Origin: an uncultured Clostridia bacterium
GTDB lineage: Bacteria; Bacillota; Clostridia; TANB77; CAG-508
DNA: 64,000 nt
Direction of reading: 5' to 3'
NCBI GenBank assembly: GCA_934140005.1
Contig: CAKPBB010000007.1
Coordinates: forward strand, 1-64,000
The notes under the pieces are model-generated. The model was given only the letters and a program-made list of their open reading frames with translations, was not told where the DNA came from and made no database searches. The position numbers and the translations under genes are program-made. Below are positions 38,054 through 45,452 of the stretch, in pieces. Position 1 is the first letter of the stretch. Each line of letters begins with the position of its first letter.

Positions 38054-38650
38054 CTAAACTCTAATTTTTTCCTTAATATTTTCAAATTTCTTATCACCTA
38101 TTCCACTTACATTTTTTAAATCTTCAATACTTTTAAATTTTCCATTTTTATTTCTATATTCAATAATTCTTTCAGCTAAAGCTGGTCCTATACCTGGTAT
38201 AGTTTCTAGTTCTTCTTTTGTAGCAGTATTTATATTTATTTTTTGTTCTTTAGTTTCAACCTTTGAATCTTCTATGACTATACCTTTTTCTTCAATTTCT
38301 TTTGACTCTTCTTCATTATAAATATAAATTTTCTCACCATCTTGTATAGCATATGCAAAATTCAAATTACTAGTATCTGCATCTTCTGTAAAACCTCCAG
38401 CCTTTTCAATTGCATCTGCGAGTCTACTTCCCTCTTCAATCGAAATAATTCCTGGATTTTTTACAGCACCTGCCATATGAACCCTTATCATATTAACCTC
38501 CTTTTTTTCCAATTCAGAAGTATATGTATTTGATATATTTTCAATTAAAACCTCTGAATTAATTTCATTATTTTTAATATTCTTAATGAATATTATTCCA
38601 ATTATAAGAACAATTATACAAATTATGATCTCTAACTTATTTATTTTCAT
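38054..38650 (-). CDS. comEA: ComEA-family DNA-binding competence protein
   Basis: 198 residues: N-terminal membrane helix (IIICIIVLIIGIIFI), SLBB domain at about 55-110 (VHMAGAVKNPGIISIEEGSR, DGEKIYIYNEEE), then two helix-hairpin-helix motifs (NINTATKEELETIPGIGPAL, FKSIEDLKNVSGIGDKKFEN). This is the full architecture of ComEA, which binds double-stranded DNA outside the membrane during natural uptake. AAGGAAGG precedes the ATG. comEC is not in the window. It lies only a few kb from a pilus-like locus, which makes the competence question worth asking. Confidence 0.93.
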   Translation of the reverse strand: MKINKLEIIICIIVLIIGIIFIKNIKNNEINSEVLIENISNTYTSELEKKEVNMIRVHMAGAVKNPGIISIEEGSRLADAIEKAGGFTEDADTSNLNFAYAIQDGEKIYIYNEEESKEIEEKGIVIEDSKVETKEQKININTATKEELETIPGIGPALAERIIEYRNKNGKFKSIEDLKNVSGIGDKKFENIKEKIRV

Positions 38651-38690
38651 ATTTACACCTTCCTTTTAATTATTAATTTTTTAAATATCA

Positions 38691-38719
38691 TTGAAATTTA
38701 TTTAAATTTAAGTTATTAT
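38691..38719 (+). promoter_or_regulatory. Promoter of the D-Ala-D-Ala carboxypeptidase gene
   Basis: TTGAAA (38691-38696), 17-base spacer, TATTAT (38714-38719); AGGAG follows just before the ATG at 38750. Confidence 0.72.
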
Positions 38720-38749
38720 AAATTTTGATTATGTTTATAGGAGAATCAA

Positions 38750-40000
38750 ATGAAGAAATTTAAAAAAATAATATATATTTTACTAGTATTTTTAATATTA
38801 CCATTTTTGATAGCCAATTTTTCTTTTGCAAGTGAGCAATTAGAAACATATTCTGCAGCAGATCTTATTGTAGAAAGTTCAACAGGAAAAATAATATACG
38901 AAAAAAATTCAAAAGAAAAACGATATCCTGCAAGTACAACCAAAGTAATGACTGCTCTACTTACTTTAGAAAAATGTAATCTATCAGACATAGCTACTGT
39001 AAGTGCAGATGCTATTATTCTACCAAGTGGATATTCAAATGCAAATTTGCAAGCAGGTGAACAAATATCAATTGAAAATTTACTATATGCTTTACTTGTA
39101 AAATCTGCAAATGAAGCTGCAACAGTTCTTGCTGAACATATTGCTGGAAGTGTAGAAAATTTTTCCAATATGATGAACGAAAGAGCAAAAGAATTAGGTT
39201 GTGAAAACACTCATTTTGTAAATGCAAACGGAATTCACAATGAAGACCATTACACTACTGCTTATGATTTATTTTTAATAACTAAAGAAGCAATGAAAAA
39301 CGAAACTTTCAGAAAAATAGTTGGTACACCTTCTTATACATTACCAGCAACAAATAAATATCCTACTGCTGACAGGTACTTAAAAAACACTAATGATTTA
39401 ATTAGAGTAAATAAAAGCACTCGCGCAGATAATTACTATTATCAATATGCTATTGGAGTAAAAACTGGTTATACAAAGGAAGCTAAAAATTGTCTAATTT
39501 CTGCAAGTAATAAAGATGGATTAGAATTTATTTCTGTTGTGCTTGGTGCAGGAAGTACTGAAAATGGCTTAAGTGAACGATATTTAGATACAATAAATAT
39601 GTTTAATTATGCTTATGATAATTATGAAAACGCAACTATAAAAAATAGAGATGAGATTATTGATACTACTGAAATAAAGAATGGCACTAAAGAAACAAAA
39701 GATTTAAAACTCTCATTAAAAGATGATTTAATAGCTTTTGTTCCAAAAGATTTCGATTCAAATAGTTTGAGCTACAAAATTAATTTAAATGATAATTTAT
39801 TTGCACCTATCATCACAGGAGACACAGTTGGAACAGTTACTTATACAGTAAACGATACAGATTATACAATTGATTTATTAGCTGGAAGTACAGTATATGA
39901 AAAAACAGATATTAGCATTTACCTAGTTATTGCTGGTTTGACATTACTATTATTTGCAATTATTTTGATGCCAAAGAAAAAAAGAAATAAAAGAAAATAG
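38750..40000 (+). CDS. D-alanyl-D-alanine carboxypeptidase (DacA/DacF, PBP5 type)
   Basis: 416 residues: signal peptide (IIYILLVFLILPFLIANFSFA), serine peptidase S11 domain with all three penicillin-binding motifs: SxxK at Ser62-Thr-Thr-Lys65, SxN at Ser119-Ala-Asn121, KTG at 238-240. A PBP5-like C-terminal beta domain precedes a final membrane helix (IYLVIAGLTLLLFAIILM) and a basic tail. It removes the terminal D-alanine from stem peptides and so limits cross-linking. Confidence 0.95.
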   Translation: MKKFKKIIYILLVFLILPFLIANFSFASEQLETYSAADLIVESSTGKIIYEKNSKEKRYPASTTKVMTALLTLEKCNLSDIATVSADAIILPSGYSNANLQAGEQISIENLLYALLVKSANEAATVLAEHIAGSVENFSNMMNERAKELGCENTHFVNANGIHNEDHYTTAYDLFLITKEAMKNETFRKIVGTPSYTLPATNKYPTADRYLKNTNDLIRVNKSTRADNYYYQYAIGVKTGYTKEAKNCLISASNKDGLEFISVVLGAGSTENGLSERYLDTINMFNYAYDNYENATIKNRDEIIDTTEIKNGTKETKDLKLSLKDDLIAFVPKDFDSNSLSYKINLNDNLFAPIITGDTVGTVTYTVNDTDYTIDLLAGSTVYEKTDISIYLVIAGLTLLLFAIILMPKKKRNKRK

Positions 40001-40012
40001 TATATTTATTAT

Positions 40013-40046
40013 AAATGCTTGCTCTATATAAAGCAAGCATTTTTTA
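40013..40046 (+). terminator. Terminator after the carboxypeptidase gene
   Basis: The 11-bp stem AAATGCTTGCT/AGCAAGCATTT (40013-40023 with 40032-40042) is followed by TTTTT. Confidence 0.85.
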
Positions 40047-40132
40047 TATATAAAATATTTATTGTATTTAAAATAATCTCAATTTAATTTCATCACATTT
40101 AGTATCTTTCATTTTACCTAATATAAACTAAT

Positions 40133-41167
40133 TTATTCTTCTTCAATTTCATTGCCAGATAAATAATTATTTATTTCTTCGACAACACTCTTTGATTTAC
40201 TTTTACTATAATCATATACCCATACCTCATTTAGTTTTACAGATTCTCCCGGTAGTTGTTCCATTTTTATATTATCAGTACTAAATTCAAAAGCATAAGG
40301 AATATATTTTTTTATAGTTTCTTCATCCAAATTAGTTTCTACATTACTAAACACTGCTGAAATTATTTTTTTGGTTTTAGTTATATTTTTGAACTGTAAA
40401 GTTTGCTTAATTGTTTCTTTTATAAATTCTCTTTGCGTTTTCATTCTACCATAATCATTATCACCATATTCTTGAGAATATGTAGTTCCATTATTATTAT
40501 GTCTAAATCTTAATAATTGCTCTGCTTTTTCACCATTTATTTTTTGTAAACCTTTTTCCAAATGTATTTGCAAACCTTGTGTTGGATCATCATAGTCCAT
40601 TTTTATAGGCACATCAAATTCTACACCATCTATTATATCAACAATATTTATTAATGCTTGTGTATTAACTATTGCATAATATTGAATGTTTATGCCTGTA
40701 ATAACTTCTATTGTTGTAATTGTTTTTTCAATTCCAGAACGAGAATATAGTGCATTTATTTTATCATTTGCTTTAACAGACTTTGGATTTTTTCCTATAT
40801 AAGTATCTCTTGGAACAGAAAGTATAGACGCCCTTTGTGTCTTTGGATTATATGAACAAATCATAATTGTATCTGTTAATTTAGATTTCAAATCTTCACT
40901 TATTCCTAGCACAAGTATATTGATCTGCTCTATATTTTCATCCTTACTAGTATTCTCACCTAAAACAGTTGCTACAACGCCTTTTAGGCCTCCACCATTT
41001 TCAGAAACTTTTACTCCTGTAAAAACTCCTGAACCAACAATTACTGTTAGCACAAAAATTAATATAAAAACTTTAAATTTAGATACTTTTTTCTTTTTTC
41101 TTCTTTTACTCAATTTCAAATTTCCTTTTATTTTATTTGGTTTACTTAAATAACAAAACCATTTCAA
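40133..41167 (-). CDS. LytR-CpsA-Psr (LCP) family cell-wall glycopolymer ligase
   Basis: 344 residues as annotated; an internal TTG (LSKRRKKKK) with AAAGGA may be the true start, giving about 326. Basic N-terminus, membrane helix (VFILIFVLTVIVGSGVFTGV), then the LCP domain: INILVLGISE, DTIMICSYNPKTQRASILSVPRD, INALYSRSGIEKTI and LLRFRHNNN with the conserved arginines that bind the lipid pyrophosphate. Such enzymes transfer teichoic acid or polysaccharide from a lipid carrier to peptidoglycan. Confidence 0.92.
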   Translation of the reverse strand: MKWFCYLSKPNKIKGNLKLSKRRKKKKVSKFKVFILIFVLTVIVGSGVFTGVKVSENGGGLKGVVATVLGENTSKDENIEQINILVLGISEDLKSKLTDTIMICSYNPKTQRASILSVPRDTYIGKNPKSVKANDKINALYSRSGIEKTITTIEVITGINIQYYAIVNTQALINIVDIIDGVEFDVPIKMDYDDPTQGLQIHLEKGLQKINGEKAEQLLRFRHNNNGTTYSQEYGDNDYGRMKTQREFIKETIKQTLQFKNITKTKKIISAVFSNVETNLDEETIKKYIPYAFEFSTDNIKMEQLPGESVKLNEVWVYDYSKSKSKSVVEEINNYLSGNEIEEE

Positions 41168-41357
41168 TTCTTTTTTACTATTTTTTACTATATTTGTAAA
41201 TTTATTCTCTATTTTAACTGATTATTAGGATAAAATCAATATTTTTAATTTTTCATCACTATTCCTGTAAACATTTTATAACTGTATTATTAACTTTTGC
41301 AAAAAAATACCTTAAACTTGCAAAAACAAATCCTACAAATTTAAGATACTTTATAAT

Positions 41358-42044
41358 TTATTTGAAAAATAATTTTAATAAAACATTATTGTTATACATT
41401 GAGCTTCCTAATATTGAATCTTGTATACTACTTATAATTCCTAATTGGCTAATTATTGGTGACAATACAGAAAGTATTGCAAGAATAGCATATACTATAA
41501 CAAATCCCTTAAAAATGCCAAATACTAAACCACCTGATTTATTAAATAATTTTATTATTGGCAAGTTGCCAATAAGTTCAGCTACAAATCTTACAATTGT
41601 TAGTAGCAGTCTTGAAACAATAAACAGTCCAAGCATCGTTCCAGTATAAATCATCATTATAGCAAGCTGTCCTGATACATAGCCAATAACATTTGCCTCT
41701 GTTTTATTTAAAGCTTCAGTAACAAATGAATTTATTAAATTCACAACTGATGCAGAAATATTTGTCTGATTTACATCTATCAAATTTCCATCTGCTAATG
41801 TTGTACCACTAAGATTTCCTGCTATTGCAGCACTCAGATTTTCATCTAAACTCGTATTTTCCATAATCATATTAGCAACAGGTTTATATAATACAAACAT
41901 TATTATTAATGAAACAGCAAATGCTAATACTTGAAATATAACATTTACTAATCCTCGTCTATAACCCCAAAAAGCATTTGAAATTATAATCGAAATAATA
42001 ACTAAATCTACTAAAATTCCACCAAATGCAACCCAGTTTATCAT
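41358..42044 (-). CDS. CvpA-family membrane protein
   Basis: 228 residues with four hydrophobic segments; the N-terminus VDLVIISIIISNAFWGYRRG and GLVNVIFQVLAFAVSLIIMF are the CvpA signature. AAAGGAGAG precedes the ATG. The family was named for colicin V production in E. coli and is now linked to envelope stress and septation, but the exact role is unknown. It follows the DUF5711-like gene by 15 bases. Confidence 0.88.
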   Translation of the reverse strand: MINWVAFGGILVDLVIISIIISNAFWGYRRGLVNVIFQVLAFAVSLIIMFVLYKPVANMIMENTSLDENLSAAIAGNLSGTTLADGNLIDVNQTNISASVVNLINSFVTEALNKTEANVIGYVSGQLAIMMIYTGTMLGLFIVSRLLLTIVRFVAELIGNLPIIKLFNKSGGLVFGIFKGFVIVYAILAILSVLSPIISQLGIISSIQDSILGSSMYNNNVLLKLFFK

Positions 42045-42059
42045 TTTTATCTCTCCTTT

Positions 42060-43340
42060 TTAAAAATTGATTATTTCTATTCTGTCTTTGTAGACAACTC
42101 CTGCTATCTTTTCTCCTAATACTAAACTTTTTACCTCTTTTTCAGAAGTGTATCTTTTTATTAGCCAACCATTTGATTGTACTATTTGAATTTCATTTCC
42201 ATAATTTATACCTATATTGTTTCCATAGCACATAACACTTTTAGGCATACTATTATTCAAAATAAACAAACTTTCATTTTTGTTATTGGTTGATTTTATA
42301 CGCATTTGATATGCATATGAAAAATTTCCAGAAGATTGTTTCTCTACTACTGCTATATTATTTCTCAAACTTATGTCACTAAAAATTACATCATTATTAA
42401 ATTCACAATCAGTTTCATTTCCAGATTCAGAAACTTTTTCAATATAAGTATTAAACATACATACTGCATAATTTTTGTTAGAATAATCAATGTTTATTAC
42501 AATTTCATCAGTTTTTGATTCATATGTATTGACAATTGCATTAACTGGATCTGATATTGCTTTTTGCATTGAAAAAATCTTTATATTTGATTTTACAATT
42601 GTTCCAGAATAATCTACATCACCAATAGCTAAATATTGATTGTCCGCAGAAATATCAGCACATATAGCATATGCAGATGATAAATTATATCTAAATATTT
42701 CTTTTCCAGTTGGACTAAATACAATTATTACTGATTTATATGTTGTATTTTTTACAATAACACTTGTATATCCGTTTTTATTAACACTTACCCTTGATAT
42801 TTCGCCTTCAACTGTACTTTGCCAAACTGTATTTAAACCAGAAATCAAATATAATTTAGTTCCTGTTTTTTCTCCTATAAATAAATAATTTCCTTCTGAA
42901 TCGAAAATCGCAGATGAAATATTTACTTCTAAGTTGGTAACTTGCTTACCACTACTATTGTACATTTTTAGCTTACTTTTTGATAAAACAGCTATGTATT
43001 TACTAAAAGCATAAATATTTGGATTATTTTCAGAATCTATATCTATTTTTTTCAAAGTGTCACTACTAATTTCTTTTTTAATTACTTTGGTATCAACAAA
43101 AGTTCTAAAAGATTCATCTGTAACATATCTTGCTGAAATAATTGAAATAACTATTATAATCAAAATAACTATACAAGATTTTCCAAATGATGGTAATTTT
43201 CTTCTTCCTGAGGGCTCTTTTGACTCTTCCTCATCTTCAAAATCTTCATACTCTTTATTTGAAAATTCTTTTTTTATTTTTGCATATTGTCTATTCTCTT
43301 TCCTTTTGTTCTTTCCTTTTACTTCTTGATTTTTTTTCAT
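42060..43340 (-). CDS. DUF5711-like membrane-anchored beta-propeller protein
   Basis: 426 residues: highly charged cytoplasmic N-terminus (KKNQEVKGKNKRKENRQYAK), one membrane helix (CIVILIIIVISIISARYV), then an outer domain of repeated blade-like units (NIYAFSKYIAVLSKSKLKMY, GNYLFIGEKTGTKLYLISG, NQYLAIGDVDYSGTIVKSN) consistent with a WD-like propeller. The pairing with a CvpA gene is common in Clostridia. No enzymatic motif is seen; a binding or sensing role is likely. Confidence 0.72.
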   Translation of the reverse strand: MKKNQEVKGKNKRKENRQYAKIKKEFSNKEYEDFEDEEESKEPSGRRKLPSFGKSCIVILIIIVISIISARYVTDESFRTFVDTKVIKKEISSDTLKKIDIDSENNPNIYAFSKYIAVLSKSKLKMYNSSGKQVTNLEVNISSAIFDSEGNYLFIGEKTGTKLYLISGLNTVWQSTVEGEISRVSVNKNGYTSVIVKNTTYKSVIIVFSPTGKEIFRYNLSSAYAICADISADNQYLAIGDVDYSGTIVKSNIKIFSMQKAISDPVNAIVNTYESKTDEIVINIDYSNKNYAVCMFNTYIEKVSESGNETDCEFNNDVIFSDISLRNNIAVVEKQSSGNFSYAYQMRIKSTNNKNESLFILNNSMPKSVMCYGNNIGINYGNEIQIVQSNGWLIKRYTSEKEVKSLVLGEKIAGVVYKDRIEIINF

Positions 43341-43430
43341 TTATTCAAATCACCTATTGATTTAATTTTACTATTTTACTATACCAATAAAACGATATTT
43401 TTGCAATAGCAATTTGATTTGATACAAAAT

Positions 43431-43498
43431 TTGTGTTGCTGGAAAGCTTGTGTTGTTAGAAATTTTGTGTCACTAGAAAGCTTGTGTTGCTGGAAAGT
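43431..43498 (+). repeat. Four 17-bp tandem repeats
   Basis: Units at 43431-43447 (TTGTGTTGCTGGAAAGC), 43448-43464, 43465-43481 and 43482-43498 are head to tail without spacer; units 1 and 4 differ only at the last base, units 2 and 3 have three or four changes each. The array lies in the gap between divergent genes, about 120 bases before the pyrophosphatase-VOC start. Confidence 0.88.
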
Positions 43499-43566
43499 TT
43501 CAAACTCAATTGATATTTTTATTTAATTTTTCAAAAGAATAAGTTATACTAAAATAAAGTTTATAT

Positions 43567-43594
43567 GAGCTATCAACTATTAAGTTGATAGCTC
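43567..43594 (+). promoter_or_regulatory. Perfect 12-bp hairpin in the leader of the pyrophosphatase-VOC gene
   Basis: GAGCTATCAACT and AGTTGATAGCTC flank the loop ATTA. No T-run follows, and the ribosome site (AAAGGA, near 43603) comes directly after, so it could be an operator or an RNA element controlling translation. Confidence 0.6.
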
Positions 43595-43617
43595 TAAGAT
43601 TGAAAGGATTATTAGAT

Positions 43618-44376
43618 ATGGATAATAAAAAATATTTGAATAAAATTTTAAACGTTAAAATAGATAGACCTATGGGAAGCAAACATCCGAAACATGACTT
43701 TATATACCCTATTAATTATGGTTTTATCCCAAATACTATAAGTGGTGATAATGAAGAAATTGATGCATATGTTTTAGGAATATATGAACCACTAGATAGT
43801 TTTGTAGGAAAATGTATCGCAATTATTCACAGAACAAATGACAATGACGACAAGTTAATTATTGCACCAGAAAATAAGAGTTTTTCAGATTCAGAAATTC
43901 AAGCTCTAACAGATTTTCAAGAACGATATTTTGATAGTATTATTATTAGAGATGACAATTATATTGACTGGAATCCTATTATTCCTGAATTGTCAGTATC
44001 TAATTTAGAAAAAAGTTTAGAGTTTTACAAAGTAGCTGATTTTACAGTAAAATACGAAAGACCTGAAAACAAATTTGCTTTTATAAGCCTTAATAAAATT
44101 CAATTTATGCTTCAAGAAATTACTGATCATGAAAAATGGGATATTGCAACACTAGTATATCCTTTTGGTAATGGAATTAATTTTCAGCTAGAAGTGGAAA
44201 ATATCGAGAAAATCTACAACAATTTTGTTGTAAATAACTACAAAATAGCATTCGATATTGAAGAAAATTGGTACAGACAAAATGATGAATTACTAGGAAA
44301 TAAAGAATTTTTAATTCAAGATCCCGATGGATATTTATTGAGGTTTTCTGAAGATCTAGGAAAGAAAAAGGAGTGA
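43618..44376 (+). CDS. Inorganic-pyrophosphatase-like domain fused to a VOC (glyoxalase/bleomycin-resistance) domain
   Basis: 252 residues from the ATG at 43618, which follows AAAGGA; a longer reading from 43585 would run through the hairpin. Residues 1-125 resemble soluble pyrophosphatases (VKIDRPMGSKHPKHDFIYPI, NYGFIPNTISGDNEEIDAYV), but the DGDPxD metal site is reduced to DNEEID. Residues 130-250 form a VOC domain (IIPELSVSNLEKSLEFYKVA, then DPDGYLLRFSEDLG). Short pyrophosphatase-like proteins fused to other small domains occur in Firmicutes; their reaction is unclear. The gene is the last chromosomal one before the island. Confidence 0.8.
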   Translation: MDNKKYLNKILNVKIDRPMGSKHPKHDFIYPINYGFIPNTISGDNEEIDAYVLGIYEPLDSFVGKCIAIIHRTNDNDDKLIIAPENKSFSDSEIQALTDFQERYFDSIIIRDDNYIDWNPIIPELSVSNLEKSLEFYKVADFTVKYERPENKFAFISLNKIQFMLQEITDHEKWDIATLVYPFGNGINFQLEVENIEKIYNNFVVNNYKIAFDIEENWYRQNDELLGNKEFLIQDPDGYLLRFSEDLGKKKE

Positions 44377-44477
44377 AAAAAGAGGATTGGAATTATGACC
44401 TTCGAGTTATGAGGCGTAGTTGAAAGGTTTGTGTAATTTAGTGGAATCAAGGGTTTTAGCTGATATTTCAACAAAAA

Positions 44478-44573
44478 TTGGGGAAATGATTTTTCGAACA
44501 TTTGTGTATTTTTTAGAACTTTTTTGAGAAGTTTTTCCCCAACTTTTCCCCAAGAATTTTACACATATGTTCG
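44478..44573. other. Candidate attachment/arm-site region at the left end of the island
   Basis: CGAACATTTGTGTA (44495-44508) and TACACATATGTTCG (44560-44573) are inverted copies with 13 of 14 bases matching. Between and beside them lie TTGGGGAAA (44478-44486) and two direct copies of TTTTCCCCAA (44533-44542 and 44544-44553). Clusters of short G-run direct and inverted repeats are typical arm sites for tyrosine integrases; the 14-mers also resemble degenerate Gram-positive LexA boxes. No coding sequence is seen in 44377-44619. Confidence 0.45.
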
Positions 44574-44619
44574 CAAAAAAAATGGGAAACCAAAAAATTT
44601 ATTTTGGAGGTTTTATATT

Positions 44620-44976
44620 ATGGAAAAAATTACTTATCACAAAGAAGGAGATTATTTAATACCTGATTTAAGTGTAAAAGGGACTAATTCTGATTATCAT
44701 ATTGGTTTATATGGTAGATTAAGATTAGAATATTTAAAGAAAAATAAACTTGGTTTATATACTGATTTAATATTAAATGGTACACTACCAGACCTCCTAA
44801 TTGAGATTGATAAAACTGCAAATGAAAGAATAAAAAAGATTATTAATGAACTTGCTAAAAAAGAAAATATTGATGAGAACTTAAAGCAAAATAATCAATT
44901 AGAGTGGGTTAGATGTATGAATAATATTAAAAATAAAGCTGAAGAAATTGTACTTAATGAGTTAATTTATTGTTAA
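44620..44976 (+). CDS. tnpV: TnpV, small protein of Tn4451-type mobile elements
   Basis: 118 residues from the ATG that follows TTTGGAGG; a longer reading from 44524 has no ribosome site. The whole protein fits the TnpV family: ITYHKEGDYLIPDLSVKG, YGRLRLEYLKKNKLGLYTDL, then NQLEWVRCMNNIKNKAEEIV and LNELIYC. TnpV occurs in clostridial transposons and integrated elements, but its function is not established. It marks the left part of the island. Confidence 0.88.
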   Translation: MEKITYHKEGDYLIPDLSVKGTNSDYHIGLYGRLRLEYLKKNKLGLYTDLILNGTLPDLLIEIDKTANERIKKIINELAKKENIDENLKQNNQLEWVRCMNNIKNKAEEIVLNELIYC

Positions 44977-45001
44977 ATAAAATCTGTAAAAAGTGGATTT
45001 C

Positions 45002-45088
45002 TTGTCCTAGCTAGCAAGCACTGAATTTGTTCACACGAATTTTTCGTATTTTCAAATTCTATGTAATGGGACAAGTCCCAATCCCTTT
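45002..45088 (+). other. Non-coding module of the mobile island (copy A)
   Basis: It starts TTGTCCTAGCTAGCAAGCA, contains CTGAATTTG and ends CCCAATCCCTTT; a related sequence lies in reverse at 59243-59310. Internal inverted copies CTTGTCC (45001-45007) and GGACAAG (45069-45075) and the hairpin GGGAC-AA-GTCCC (45068-45079) are present. It sits between tnpV and the small gene at 45121. It is possibly an oriT-related or leader element. Confidence 0.55.
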
Positions 45089-45120
45089 CATAAAAAATTT
45101 AGTTAAGGAGAATAATTATT

Positions 45121-45414
45121 ATGAATTTTAGAGAAGTAAGTGAAGATGATATATTAAAAGAATGGTTAGAATATAGAGAGGAGACTGCATTTTGTACTTT
45201 ATCGCCTCAAGATAAAAAGTATTGTATTAATTTTGATGAGATATCTGAAAATATATTAAAGAATGTGCCAAATCAAAATAAAAAATATGTTCAAAAGCAA
45301 TTGGATATTCTTGATAAAAATTTTATGGACTATCTTTGCTATTGGAATGAGAAGTATTATAGGAATGGGTTTTGTGATGGTGTGCAGATGATTATGGGAT
45401 GTATTGAAGAATAG
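45121..45414 (+). CDS. Small helical protein of mobile elements, unknown function
   Basis: 97 residues, acidic and helical, with a C-terminal signature NFMDYLCYWNEKYYRNGFCD. AAGGAG precedes the ATG. Proteins of this form, resembling DUF6809-type entries, often stand beside tnpV or relaxase genes in clostridial elements. I do not know a function; the family assignment is uncertain. Confidence 0.65.
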   Translation: MNFREVSEDDILKEWLEYREETAFCTLSPQDKKYCINFDEISENILKNVPNQNKKYVQKQLDILDKNFMDYLCYWNEKYYRNGFCDGVQMIMGCIEE

Positions 45415-45415
45415 A

Positions 45416-45435
45416 AAAAGCCCATTTGGGCTTTT
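45416..45435. terminator. Bidirectional terminator between the small island gene and the STAND NTPase gene
   Basis: AAAAGCCC (45416-45423) and GGGCTTTT (45428-45435) form a perfect 8-bp stem with loop ATTT between converging genes. Confidence 0.85.
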
Positions 45436-45452
45436 CTATATATTTTAAAATT

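Noticed and set aside
43431..43498. CRISPR array
   Set aside because: The 17-base units are contiguous with no spacers, and no cas genes are present anywhere in the window.
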